A DNA stretch of 64,000 nt from Adineta vaga (Eukaryota > Rotifera), in assembly GCA_021613535.1 (NCBI GenBank), contig CP075492.1, positions 5,208,001 through 5,272,000 of the forward strand. Direction: 5' to 3'. The stretch's first letter is position 1. Each line of letters starts with the position of its first letter. Shown one piece after another: positions 51,668-61,674 of this stretch. A program made the position numbers and the translations under genes. The notes under the pieces are model-generated. The model was not told the origin of the DNA, did not search any database, and saw only the letters and a program-made list of their open reading frames with translations.

Positions 51668-52310
51668 GAGAAATTATACTAATGAAATGAATACGTTTGC
51701 GAAAGAGAAAATAATGACACTCATATATTTTGAATAATTTATTAGAAAAGAATATCTTTAACATGCAAAACATTATTTTCTTCTTATTATCAAGATAAAA
51801 GGTTATTCATGTATATCAATAATTTAGAATATATATCGTGACAAAACAGTAAGATTAGTCTTTATTAAATGAAATTAAAATTTCTGTTAAAATTAATTTA
51901 AAATATATGAATTGCACAGAAGCCTTTTAAAACTCTAAAAGCTATTATTTATAATTAATCGTTCGTCGTAAAAGAATCATAGGTGAATCAAACTTTAAGA
52001 TGGACACAATGGCATTCTTGTGAATCTCTGTTACATTGAAAGTTATATTTCATATCTCTTCTTTTTCTTTATGAGATTGTAAAATAATTCAAAGAACTTT
52101 CGAGCTTTTTCTTTTCGTGCTAAAAAATATCGATACTATTTTTGTCAGAACTCATAAACTGTTTTTTTGTATCAATCTCATATCATAAGACACTTTTATA
52201 ACTATATATACACTTTACTGGATCAAAGTTTATGATATAAATCAAATTCAATCTTTTTATTGATAAACTGAAGTGTAAAGAGCATATATGAATTCTTGTA
52301 CGAACAAAAG
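51668..52310. other. Intergenic, nothing recognised
   Basis: AT-rich spacer between the divergent GPCR and AMOP genes. Confidence 0.4.
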
Positions 52311-52318
52311 TATATAAA
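52311..52318 (+). promoter_or_regulatory. TATA box of the AMOP-domain gene
   Basis: TATATAAA 42 bp before the ATG at 52353, good sequence and spacing for a core promoter with a very short leader. Confidence 0.45.
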
Positions 52319-52352
52319 GTCATACTCCACCGTGCATATTTTCGATACCAAA

Positions 52353-52925
52353 ATGTACACTACTACATATACATTATTGATCTTACTTGGCGTTACCTTT
52401 ATTAATGGTCTTCCATTTGCTGACAGCAACGAAAATTCCTATGAAAATGCAATACTTAATCGTGGTGCACCAGATTGTCTTGTATGGTATTTAACGCAAG
52501 GTGATCCTCAAGAATTATTGGCTCAAACATTAAAGCCACCTTGTCATATTCCAATATCATTTCCAAAAACATTGCTTGGCGGTTGGTCTGTAGATCCAGA
52601 ATGTGATGCATCAAAACAACCAAAAACGTGTGACTATCATAAAGGTGCTTATGGTTGTTATCGTCATGCTTTTTCGTCCAGTGGACCAGGTGCTCAAGCA
52701 TGCTATGATAGAAGTGGTCAATGGATTGGAGATGTATGGAAAGGTGCTGGTACAGTCGATGCTGCAACTCCTTTGGGCGATTTTTCTCAACAAACTGCAC
52801 ATTTTCTTGTTGATGTTGCTCCTTACTACAGTTGTTGCAAAATAACATTATTCCCCAAATCTATTTGCAATTTATACTACGAGAAACGTCCACCAGGTCA
52901 ATGTGAAAATAAACCTGCCGTTTAA
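52353..52925 (+). CDS. Secreted single-domain AMOP protein
   Basis: Intronless, 190 residues. Signal peptide MYTTTYTLLILLGVTFINGLP, then a cysteine-rich module. Its motifs follow the AMOP domain (seen in MUC4, isthmin and SUSD2): GGWSVDPECD, CDYHKGAYGCYRHAF (C-x-x-YHxGAxxCxR), GAQACYDRSGQWIG (GxQCCYD-like), GAGTVDAATPL (GxGTxD), DVAPYYSCCK and CNLYYEKRPPGQC (CxxYxxRRPxxxC). In known proteins AMOP sits among other adhesion domains; here it is alone, with a short acidic linker (ADSNENSYENAILNRG). It probably acts outside the cell in adhesion or mucus (inference). An ATG-less extension upstream (from 52296) was rejected because the TATA box lies inside it. Confidence 0.75.
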   Translation: MYTTTYTLLILLGVTFINGLPFADSNENSYENAILNRGAPDCLVWYLTQGDPQELLAQTLKPPCHIPISFPKTLLGGWSVDPECDASKQPKTCDYHKGAYGCYRHAFSSSGPGAQACYDRSGQWIGDVWKGAGTVDAATPLGDFSQQTAHFLVDVAPYYSCCKITLFPKSICNLYYEKRPPGQCENKPAV

Positions 52926-53349
52926 AAGACTTCTGCAATGCATGATACAATAAAGAACTTTCTTTTTCAACAAATTACAGTCTTTTTTTCTAAACTATGA
53001 TCAACGAATCAATTGAAAATAAATGACTAACATATGTCGTTTTACTGTATGGAAATTCAATATCTTTTTTAAGAAGTAATTGATTCGAAAACGAGACCTT
53101 TCTATATAATGTCTTCGAACAATTGAGGATGCACATTTTCACTGTTGTTAGAGTGAGATAGATATACTGTCTTTGTTTGATTGACCGTCTTTTTAATTTA
53201 ATACTGAGCATTTCTTGACACTAAGTCACTGTGACATAATCTCTCTTAAGATGAAAGAGAATGTAAACATACATATAATACTCTTTTCTTTCGTATCTAT
53301 TTCAATGAGCAACATTATTCCCATTAATTAATCATATTATTTTATTGGT
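52926..53349. other. Intergenic, nothing recognised
   Basis: AT-rich spacer after the AMOP gene. A 73-codon minus-strand frame here has no support. Confidence 0.4.
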
Positions 53350-53646
53350 TTGTTTGGTCATATATTGAGTATTTACGTTTTTAGACACTCTACATTTCAT
53401 TGGAATCCATGTGCATATTGTTTTCTGGCATCTGTCATATCTGCCCTTGGTAAGATTGTTGTCAATATTCCATTGAGATTATTTCAAGCTATCTACAATA
53501 CTGATGTGTTTCTATCTTCGAATAGGATGTGTCAATTTTTATACGTGTCTCACAGATTTCTTTGCAGTTCAGCATCTTTTACTGTTCGTAGATGGAGTGA
53601 CATACGCGTTGCTTACCGTTCGATTTTATTGATCCATATACAGTAA
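53350..53646 (+). pseudogene. GPCR fragment (TM1-TM2 region)
   Basis: An open frame without ATG reads GHILSIYVFRHSTFHWNPCA, YCFLASVISALGKIVVNIPL, RLFQAIYNTDVFLSSNRMCQ. This matches the end of TM1, the N-PC loop, TM2 and the first extracellular loop of bdelloid GPCRs. After the cysteine the similarity is lost and no TM3-TM7 follow. The frame ends near a GTAAGT (53643), which could be an old donor. A truncated relic or orphan exon. Confidence 0.5.
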
Positions 53647-54116
53647 GTTTTTATCTATTTGTAGTGGCAAGTAAAATGTTTCGTCGCGACAACGACATGG
53701 GGAAAGAATTGCAAACAATATTGCTATGAAAGCAAGTGAAAAAAGAAAGTAATCATTCGTTCTCGAAATATAATGATACTATAATCATATACGAAATAAG
53801 CATTCTACTTTTTCAAGACAAAGAGATTTGATTGTGAAAACAACCCGGTATTTTTCTCTTATGTTTGGCAATAAGAATGAAAGAGGAGTTTTTGAAGATT
53901 TATTTTGTCTTTTTTCTACATTGTGACAAATTGTGCACGACTAATTGTCCCATAACTAATTGCTTTCATGTCATCTTAAAATAAAATGCGCAATTCAATC
54001 TATCGTTTCTTATTTGCTTTCGAAGACAAAGTATAACTGAAATTTTCTCTTTCATTATATTTGCCTTTTATTTCTTATCTATATATTCACAGCTCTTCTG
54101 CAACTTGAATTCACAT
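53647..54116. other. Intergenic region before the DUF1479 gene
   Basis: No gene seen. ATTCACAG at about 54086-54093, just before the coding start, could close an intron in the 5' leader. Confidence 0.35.
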
Positions 54117-55547
54117 ATGCTCATTTCAAACAATATACGATTAACCGTTTGTCGCATGGCCAGTACAATGACATCCATGATGCAAATATCTACTAAACCA
54201 GAAGGTGATGTTTCATCCGTGTTTGCGTCTCTCTCAGGTGACGACATGAATAAACCACTTGAACCTCGGTTTGCTCAATTAAAAAAACAAATCGTTCAAG
54301 ATCATGAAGAACAAGTTAGAGACAGTTGGTTTCGTTTGTTAGTCGCTTTAAAACGTGAAATAGCTGTTATTCGTAATTCAAAGCAATCCATCATTCCTGA
54401 AGTTAATTTCAATGACATACATAATCTTTCCGAAAATATTCGAAATGATATCCGAACTCGTGGCGTTATGGTTGTTCGTGGTGTCTTATCTGAAGCTTTT
54501 GCATTAAAATTAAAAGCTGATGTGAAAAATTATATTAAACAAAATCCACATACAAAAGCATTTCCACAAGATAAACCTGTTGTCTACGAAATGTATTGGT
54601 CACCCGAACAGATTCTTGCTCGTTCGGATTCTCGAGTTCTTCAAGCATTAACATTTGCGAATTCATTTTGGCATGCTTCACCTTCTACACATGTTTGTTT
54701 GAAAGAGAATATAATGTATGTTGATCGTTTACGAATTCGTCAACCAGGTGATACTCAATTTGCTCTTGGACCACATGTAGATGGTGGGGGCATCGAGAGA
54801 TGGGAAGATGCCGAATATCGATCATGCTATTCATCTATTTTTCAAGGTAGTTGGGAAGAAAATGATCTTTTCGATGCTACACATCGTGTTCGTGCACACA
54901 TGTCTCTCTACAATGCAGCCGGTGGTTGTTCGGCTTTTCGTTCTTGGCAAGGTTGGCTTAGTCTTTCCACTGTCAATCCAGGTGAAGGAGGACTATTAGT
55001 TAATCCACTCTTGAAATTCACTACGCCTTATTGGCTTCTTCGACCTTTCTTTAAGAAAACACAACAGAATAGTTCTTGGGAAATGGATATTACTTCAAGT
55101 GTATGGCCAGGTGCTGTTCCTGGTCGTGGACAAGAAATGAATGATTCACTGCATCCGGATCTCGAATTTTCAACTTCAATGGTTTCAATTCCTACGGTAT
55201 ATCCAGGTGATATGGTTTTTTGGCATTGTGATGCAATTCATGCCGTAGATTCTGTTCACTGTGGACAAATGGATTCAAGTGTTTTCTATATACCAGCAGC
55301 ACCTCTATGTGAAATTAATGCACAATATCTTGGTCAACAACGTCATTCTCTCGAGCACGGTATCCCACCACCTGATTTTCCTGGTGGTGAAGGTGAATCA
55401 CGTCATGTTGGAAGAGGAAGCCCTCATAACATTAAAACAACCGAAGGTAAACGTGCAATGGGTTTCGAATCATTCGAAATCAAATCTTATATGACAGAAG
55501 GTGAAAAAGAAATGATCACAAAAGCTAATCATATTTTAAATTTATAA
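54117..55547 (+). CDS. DUF1479 (YbiU-like) Fe(II)/2-oxoglutarate oxygenase-fold protein
   Basis: Intronless, 476 residues from the first ATG (54117); ATG at 54156 (MASTMTSMM) is an alternative. The core matches DUF1479: RTRGVMVVRGVLSEAFALKL, YEMYWSPEQILARSD, NIMYVDRLRIRQPGD, GPHVDGGGIERWEDAEY with His220 and Asp222 as metal ligands, AHMSLYNAAGGCSAFRSWQG, and GDMVFWHCDAIHAVDSVHCG with the second His. Family members are mostly from fungi and bacteria and are thought to be non-heme iron dioxygenases; the substrate is unknown. The first 25 residues (basic and hydroxylated, few acids) might target mitochondria. Absence of introns and the taxonomic spread suggest a horizontally acquired gene (inference). 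Confidence 0.85.
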   Translation: MLISNNIRLTVCRMASTMTSMMQISTKPEGDVSSVFASLSGDDMNKPLEPRFAQLKKQIVQDHEEQVRDSWFRLLVALKREIAVIRNSKQSIIPEVNFNDIHNLSENIRNDIRTRGVMVVRGVLSEAFALKLKADVKNYIKQNPHTKAFPQDKPVVYEMYWSPEQILARSDSRVLQALTFANSFWHASPSTHVCLKENIMYVDRLRIRQPGDTQFALGPHVDGGGIERWEDAEYRSCYSSIFQGSWEENDLFDATHRVRAHMSLYNAAGGCSAFRSWQGWLSLSTVNPGEGGLLVNPLLKFTTPYWLLRPFFKKTQQNSSWEMDITSSVWPGAVPGRGQEMNDSLHPDLEFSTSMVSIPTVYPGDMVFWHCDAIHAVDSVHCGQMDSSVFYIPAAPLCEINAQYLGQQRHSLEHGIPPPDFPGGEGESRHVGRGSPHNIKTTEGKRAMGFESFEIKSYMTEGEKEMITKANHILNL

Positions 55548-57114
55548 AATTTTGTGAAATATTATACTCGTAATTCTATACAAATGTGACAATCTATAAT
55601 CTATTTTCTACAATAAATAAAGAATATTAAATATCAACTGATTAGTTTTTTTATTGAAAAATCTTTCCAATAGTAATATAAGTAATCTCTTCATTCATGT
55701 ACCCACACCCACACTCTTATATATATTCCAATATACCATTGATGTTCTCTCTGTCGAAAATTTGGACCGAAATAAGTATAAACAAGATAGAAGATGTGTG
55801 ATCAAATTTTCCCAACTGTCAACATTCACATCTAAATTGTCGTTCTCACTAATGAACCAATAACTTCTCAAATATGGTATTTGTCTTGCGAACCTTTTAA
55901 AAGACTTCAAATTCATCATCAAATCTGTTTAATAATAAATTGATTCAGATAATCATTTTGTCGACAATGAAAATTTTTGTTATACTTCTTGCTCTCAAAA
56001 TCAGTAATTCATTTAATATGCAGATAATTTAGCGCGGAAAAATCTTCTAAAACTCTTTTGCAGAACATTGGGAAATTGCAGATTGATGAATCTTTTGTAA
56101 ATATTTGATATTGATCAAATTAATTTCATTAATAGTAGATCAGTCTCATTGATTTTAAGATATCGATCATCATTCGAGTTTGATCATACAGGTTCTTCAC
56201 CTAAATAACGCAATTATTAACAAAAATATTTCAAGATTAGAAAATTGATTTAGCAAATATTGAAGAAGTATTTTATTTGGTAGAATTTCAGAACACATTA
56301 TTTTTGTTTGTCTCTCATTCTGTTAAAGATAAACTGTGTATGAATAGTGTTAAATAGACGGATCAAGATAGAAATTGTCATTGAAATTTTTAAGCTGTTC
56401 AATTATCCATGTGACTAATTGTATAGATCCCTAATCGCAGATGTGACAAATGCTTCTAACAGCTTTTAATATGTTCGCCTGAAGCAAATTACATAATTAT
56501 AAGCACATTTATGGACTTTGAAAGTGTCATACGTAAATGAGAAGAATGTTATCTTCATCTTTTCGTTACGCATGATGTTTTACTTTAAACCATGCTTGTT
56601 TTAAAGTACAAAATCAGAAGCCGGTTTTATGTTCTGGAGAAAAGGACATAAGAGAAAAAACGTTTGTTTATCTTAGTATCGCATCTAGTAATTTTGTCTA
56701 ATTTGAATACTCTCTGAAACGTTTAACAAAAAACAGTATTCGAACAAGATTTGAGAAGAGAACAGTAAACACATCTAGTCTATTGTTACAAATTATAATT
56801 CGACTTCGATCCTGTAAATGAATTGAATAGGAGAAAAAGAAAGAACGAAAGAGAGAGATAAATGGACATGCTCGATTACGCCATATCCTCCGTTACAATC
56901 TCGTTCCATAAACTGTATCGAGAACGAACATATGCACCCATCCGCCACGAGAACGAGCGAGAAAAAGAAACATTTGTTATCTTAATTTACGATCTACTGA
57001 CTAGTCTGAAATTTGTTTGATTGGTTTCTTCTTGAACAAAAGTAAAATAACGCATATAAAATAAGCAGATGAATGTCAACGAACAGTAGCCATTTATGAT
57101 TTCAAATTGTATCA
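55548..57114. other. Intergenic, with a short telomere-like tract
   Basis: ACCCACACCCACACTC (55701-55716) is the reverse complement of about two TGTGGG units. The remaining 1.4 kb upstream of the ATPase gene is AT-rich, with no gene that I can support. GAACGAAAGAGAGAGATAAA near 56843 is a low-complexity purine run. Confidence 0.4.
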
Positions 57115-60100
57115 ATGTCGGAATACGAGTGGAAAGAAAATTCACCGAAATCAAGCTGGACTGGTTTCTTTAAGCGAGGTGTTGTTAATCGTCAGTCAGC
57201 ACCATACCTGAAAACATCTCCACCAGTACCGGTATCAACACGTAACAATCGTCGAAGTAATAGTCTTCGTCCATCTCTACGTGTTGTTGGTGTAAATGAT
57301 TCAGAAGATAATCCTAGTAATGTTCTAAAGCGAGATCGTATTGCTTGGCAAACAATATCTCAACATTTATCCCTTCAATTGCAACAAAGACGTCGATCTG
57401 AATGGGCAAAGAATTATAGTCAAACACAATCATCGAATGGCGATACTAACAAACAAGTTATCCATCGAAATGATAAGATTGATCAATTGAAAGATCCATC
57501 AACAATCATTCGAAAAAAATCATCACCATTGGTTAGCAAAACAGTCGATTCTGTCTTAGAATTGGAAAATGATACTTCAGAAGAGACAACATTATTGAAA
57601 ACCGATGTACACATTGTACCGTTAGAGAAATTAACTGAACGATTCAATACTGATTTGACAAATGGTTTGACAGATGAAATGGTAGCACAACATCGTACGA
57701 GTTATGGTGCGAATAAACTCACACAATCAAGTCCACCAAGTTTCTTATGGATGCTAATCAAACAACTTGTGATCGGCTTCAATGGTATCCTATGGATTGC
57801 GGCTCTTTTCGCTTTTCTTAGCTACGTAAGCACATTCTATTATTGTTTTTCTTATCTTTAACAATGCCAATCATAGAACTTATTTTTTATTATAGAAACC
57901 ATTCGGTGAACCCAATCCGGATATAAGCAATTTAGGTTTAGGTGTCATTCTTGTTTTGGTTATTATTTCCAATGCATTGTTTAACTTCTATCAAGAAATA
58001 AAATCAATGAAAATTGTTGCCTCATTTTCAAAAATGCAACCAAGTATTACTACTGTAAAACGAAATGGTATTGAATTACAAGTCAATGCAGAGGAACTAG
58101 TACCTGGAGATATCGTTCGTATACGTCTCGGTGAAAAAGTTCCGGCTGATTGTCGATTGATATCATGTGATGATCTTCAAGTGAACACGTCGGAATTAAC
58201 TGGTGAATCAGCACCTGTAAGTTGTACAATCAAATGCACGGATCGAAATATTATGGAATCGACAAATATCATCTTTTACTCATCATTGGTCGTTCAAGGA
58301 ACAGGTGAAGCAATAGTTGTTCATACTGGTGATTCAACTGTACTTGGGCAAGTTGGTAAAATGACACGTGGTACTGGTGAATCAGAAATCACTGGACTTC
58401 ATCGTGAAATCAATCGATTCGTCGTATTTGTTATTATTGCAGCATTCATATCTATTATTCTTCTATGGATTACTTGGGCTGCTTGGTTAAATATTAAACA
58501 AAATGGATATATCACTGTTAATGGTTAGAAACCAAAAAAATAAAGATTTATATAGATTTTATTAAAGTTTTCTTTTAGGAAATATTGTTAACTCAATCGG
58601 TATGATTGTATGTTTTATTCCTGAAGGTTTACCAGCTGCTGTTACACTTGTATTAACTATTGTTGCAAAACGTATGTATAAACAAAAGGTTATGGTGAAA
58701 TCTCTTGCAACTGTAGAAACATTCAATTCTGTTTCGGTAAGTCATTCTATATTATCTTTTGAAAAGAATCCTGATTTATTGAATTAATAAAAATCAGGTC
58801 ATCGCTACAGATAAAACAGGAACATTGACAATGAATCAAATGACAATTACAACTCTACTATGGGGAAATCATGGAGAATATTTAGTTCCTATTCATAATA
58901 ATCAAGAACAAGATACTGCAACAGAAAATGCACAATCTACAAACAATCGAAAACGATCATCATTAGATTCAACAAATACTCCCAGTGCTATGAAAGATCT
59001 CATTCTTGGTTCTTGTCTTTGTAACAATGCTGCAAAACAATCGACCACAAATAATATTGATAAGAATGGAAGTGATAATTCAGCACTTGATACTCATAAT
59101 GATAATGTTTCGTTACAGACAACTCAATTAGTAGGAGATGCAGCTGATGTAGCATTGTATCGTTTATGTTCAGACAAATGTTCAGTCAATGTTGAACAAG
59201 TAAAAAAGGTCAATCCACGTATTAATATTGTTCCATTTAATTCAAAAAATAAATTTATGATCACTGCAAATCTTCTTCAAAAGACATCCACCGATGATAA
59301 TGAAGATGGAAATGTGCTTATTACAGTGAAAGGTGCACCAGATTTTGTTCTTTCTCGATGTTCAACTTACAAGCAAGATGATGATACTAATGAACTATTA
59401 CCAATAACAGATGAATTTCGAAATTCTGTTCAAGAACGACAAGAAACACTTGGAAAATCTGGATATCGAGTCATTGCAATGCTTCAACAGAGAATGAAAA
59501 AATGTCAATACGATCGTTTAATTGAAACATACAAAGAAAGTAAAATTCGACGACAACAATCTCAACAAGAAATCATATCTGATGAACCTGATCTTAATGG
59601 TTTACCAACAAATAATTATTGTTTTATTGGTATATAAACATTTGCTTCTAATAAACAAAGAAAAAAAGATAATATTTAAATTCTTTTTAGGTATGTTCTC
59701 ATTACTTGATCCAGCTCGTCCTGAAGTACCCGATGCTGTTGTTAAAGCCCGCCGTGCTCATATTCGTGTTGCTATGGTTACAGGTGATCATCCAACAACA
59801 GCAACTGCTATTGCAAAAAAAGTTAATATTTTCTCCAAAGAAATTAGTATCGATGGTGGTATTGATTCGTTCAAAATGGAACTCAATAATAGAATGAATC
59901 GTCCACAAGCACATTTTATGCGTAATACGAATACATTACTTGAAACTCACATTATTAGTGAGGTGAAAACATCTATTAATACCAAAGGTATCCAATCAAT
60001 TTCAAAGTCACAAATTAAATCAAATATTTTTAAACGTATGTGGGCTCGTATTTTATTTTATTTACAAGATCCAAATCAAGTTAAAGATATTGATAAAATC

Positions 60101-61376
60101 AAACTAATTCCTTATGGTGTTGTTGTCTCAGGTACTGATATTCATTCAATGGATGTAAGTCACATACGTTTTTTAACATTTCATTTGTAATATCAATGTT
60201 TTTTTTATGAATTATTCGTAGGATTATATGTGGAATTGGGTTTTATCACATCAAGAGATTGTCTTTGCTCGAACATCACCTGAACAGAAATTACGTACTG
60301 TTATGGAATTTTCCAAACGTGGTGAGATTGTTGCAGTAACCGGTGATGGAACAAACGATGCACCAGCACTTAAACAAGCCGATTTAGGTGTTGCAATGGC
60401 AGCTGGAACAGATGTAGCTAAAGAAGCTGGTGATATGATCTTACTCGATAATAATTTTTCATCAATTATTAAGGCAATTGAAACTGGTCGATTATTAAGT
60501 GATAATCTGAAAAAAGTTGCCATCTATCTCTTACCTGGAGGTAACTATTTGATTTGATTACAAGATAAACTAATTCGTTTTTTATGTTTGTATAATATTA
60601 GGTTCATGGTCAGAAGTAATTCCGGTCTTCTTTGCTACTTGGCTTGGTATTCCACTTTCATTATCTCTTTTTCTGGCCGTTATTTTTTGTATGTTCAATG
60701 ATGTTGTGAATGCATTGGCAATGGTTTCCGAAAAAGCTGAACATGATATTATGTCTCGTGCACCTGCTAGTCGTCATAAAACTCATCTACTTGACTGGAA
60801 ATTACTTGTTCATGCTTATTTAATCGTCGGTAATATCGAATGTTTTGCTGCTTTCTTTTGTTTCTTCTGGTATTATTCATCACAAAGTAAATTTTTTCTT
60901 CCTCGTAATGATAAAAATATTTTGATAAGAATTATTTATTGATAGATATTCCTTTGAGTAGCATCTTTTTTACATATGCCAACTATGGTACAAATCCTCC
61001 GATTAATAAAACATCTAATGAACTATTACTTGTGCAAGAAAATGGTCAATGTATTTATTACATAGCATTGTGTATAATGCAAATGTTCAATTTACTTACA
61101 ACACGTACTCGACATTTGTCATTCTTTCAACATAATCCATTCTTTGGCAAAGCACGTAATTTGACTATTCTTATTGGTATTATCTTTTCAGCTGCGGTTG
61201 GTCTTGTTATTACATTAGTACCATGGTTCAATTCAGTCTTTAAAACAGAACCAGTCCCAGTTAAATATGTTTGTCCAGCATTAGGTTTTGGTGCTGCATT
61301 ATTTCTTTTTGATGAAATACGAAAATTCTTCGTACGACGTTATCCAAAATCATTTATAGCCAAAATGGCTTGGTAA
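57115..61376 (+). CDS. P-type cation ATPase, IIC-like (Na+/K+-ATPase alpha relative), 1275 residues
   Basis: Eight exons (57115-57825, 57896-58523, 58579-58736, 58798-59629, 59691-60154, 60222-60540, 60602-60886, 60946-61376) splice in frame to 1275 residues. An N-terminal cytosolic extension of about 170 residues precedes the core. Signatures: LTGESAP (actuator domain), [14 protein letters not shown] (TM4), [16 protein letters not shown] (phosphorylated Asp), [14 protein letters not shown] (nucleotide binding), [27 protein letters not shown] and [20 protein letters not shown] (hinge). TM5 keeps a Glu ([12 protein letters not shown]). TM6 reads [13 protein letters not shown], with only one of the two aspartates of Na+/K+-ATPase (C-I-D-L-G-T-D). 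It therefore belongs near the Na+/K+ group but probably has altered ion specificity. The large insert around 58900-59130 is Asn/Ser-rich. Acts at a membrane, powered by ATP. Confidence 0.88.
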
Positions 61377-61674
61377 AATCAACTGACGATGAAGAAAACG
61401 GAACAGATGGTTAGACTCTTCTCTCTAAGCTTAATCAAATAATAAATATTTACTTTCTTTAAAATAAAATTTAATTAATATTTATATTCTTACTACGAAA
61501 ACAGAGTGTGGGTGTGTTTACTTTAAAAGAAAAATCATTCTAAGACGTTCATCCGCATAGACCGTAAAAGAAATCTTGTCAATGATAGTATCATAGCAAA
61601 TAAATAGAATCTCAGAACGATTCGTATCTGTTTAAAATAAAAATTAGTTTCTATTATTCCGAAGTTATATATAT
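61377..61674. other. Convergent spacer with a short telomere-like tract
   Basis: GAGTGTGGGTGTG at 61505-61517 again contains TGTGGG. AATAAA-like signals are present for both converging genes (61440-61475). Confidence 0.35.
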
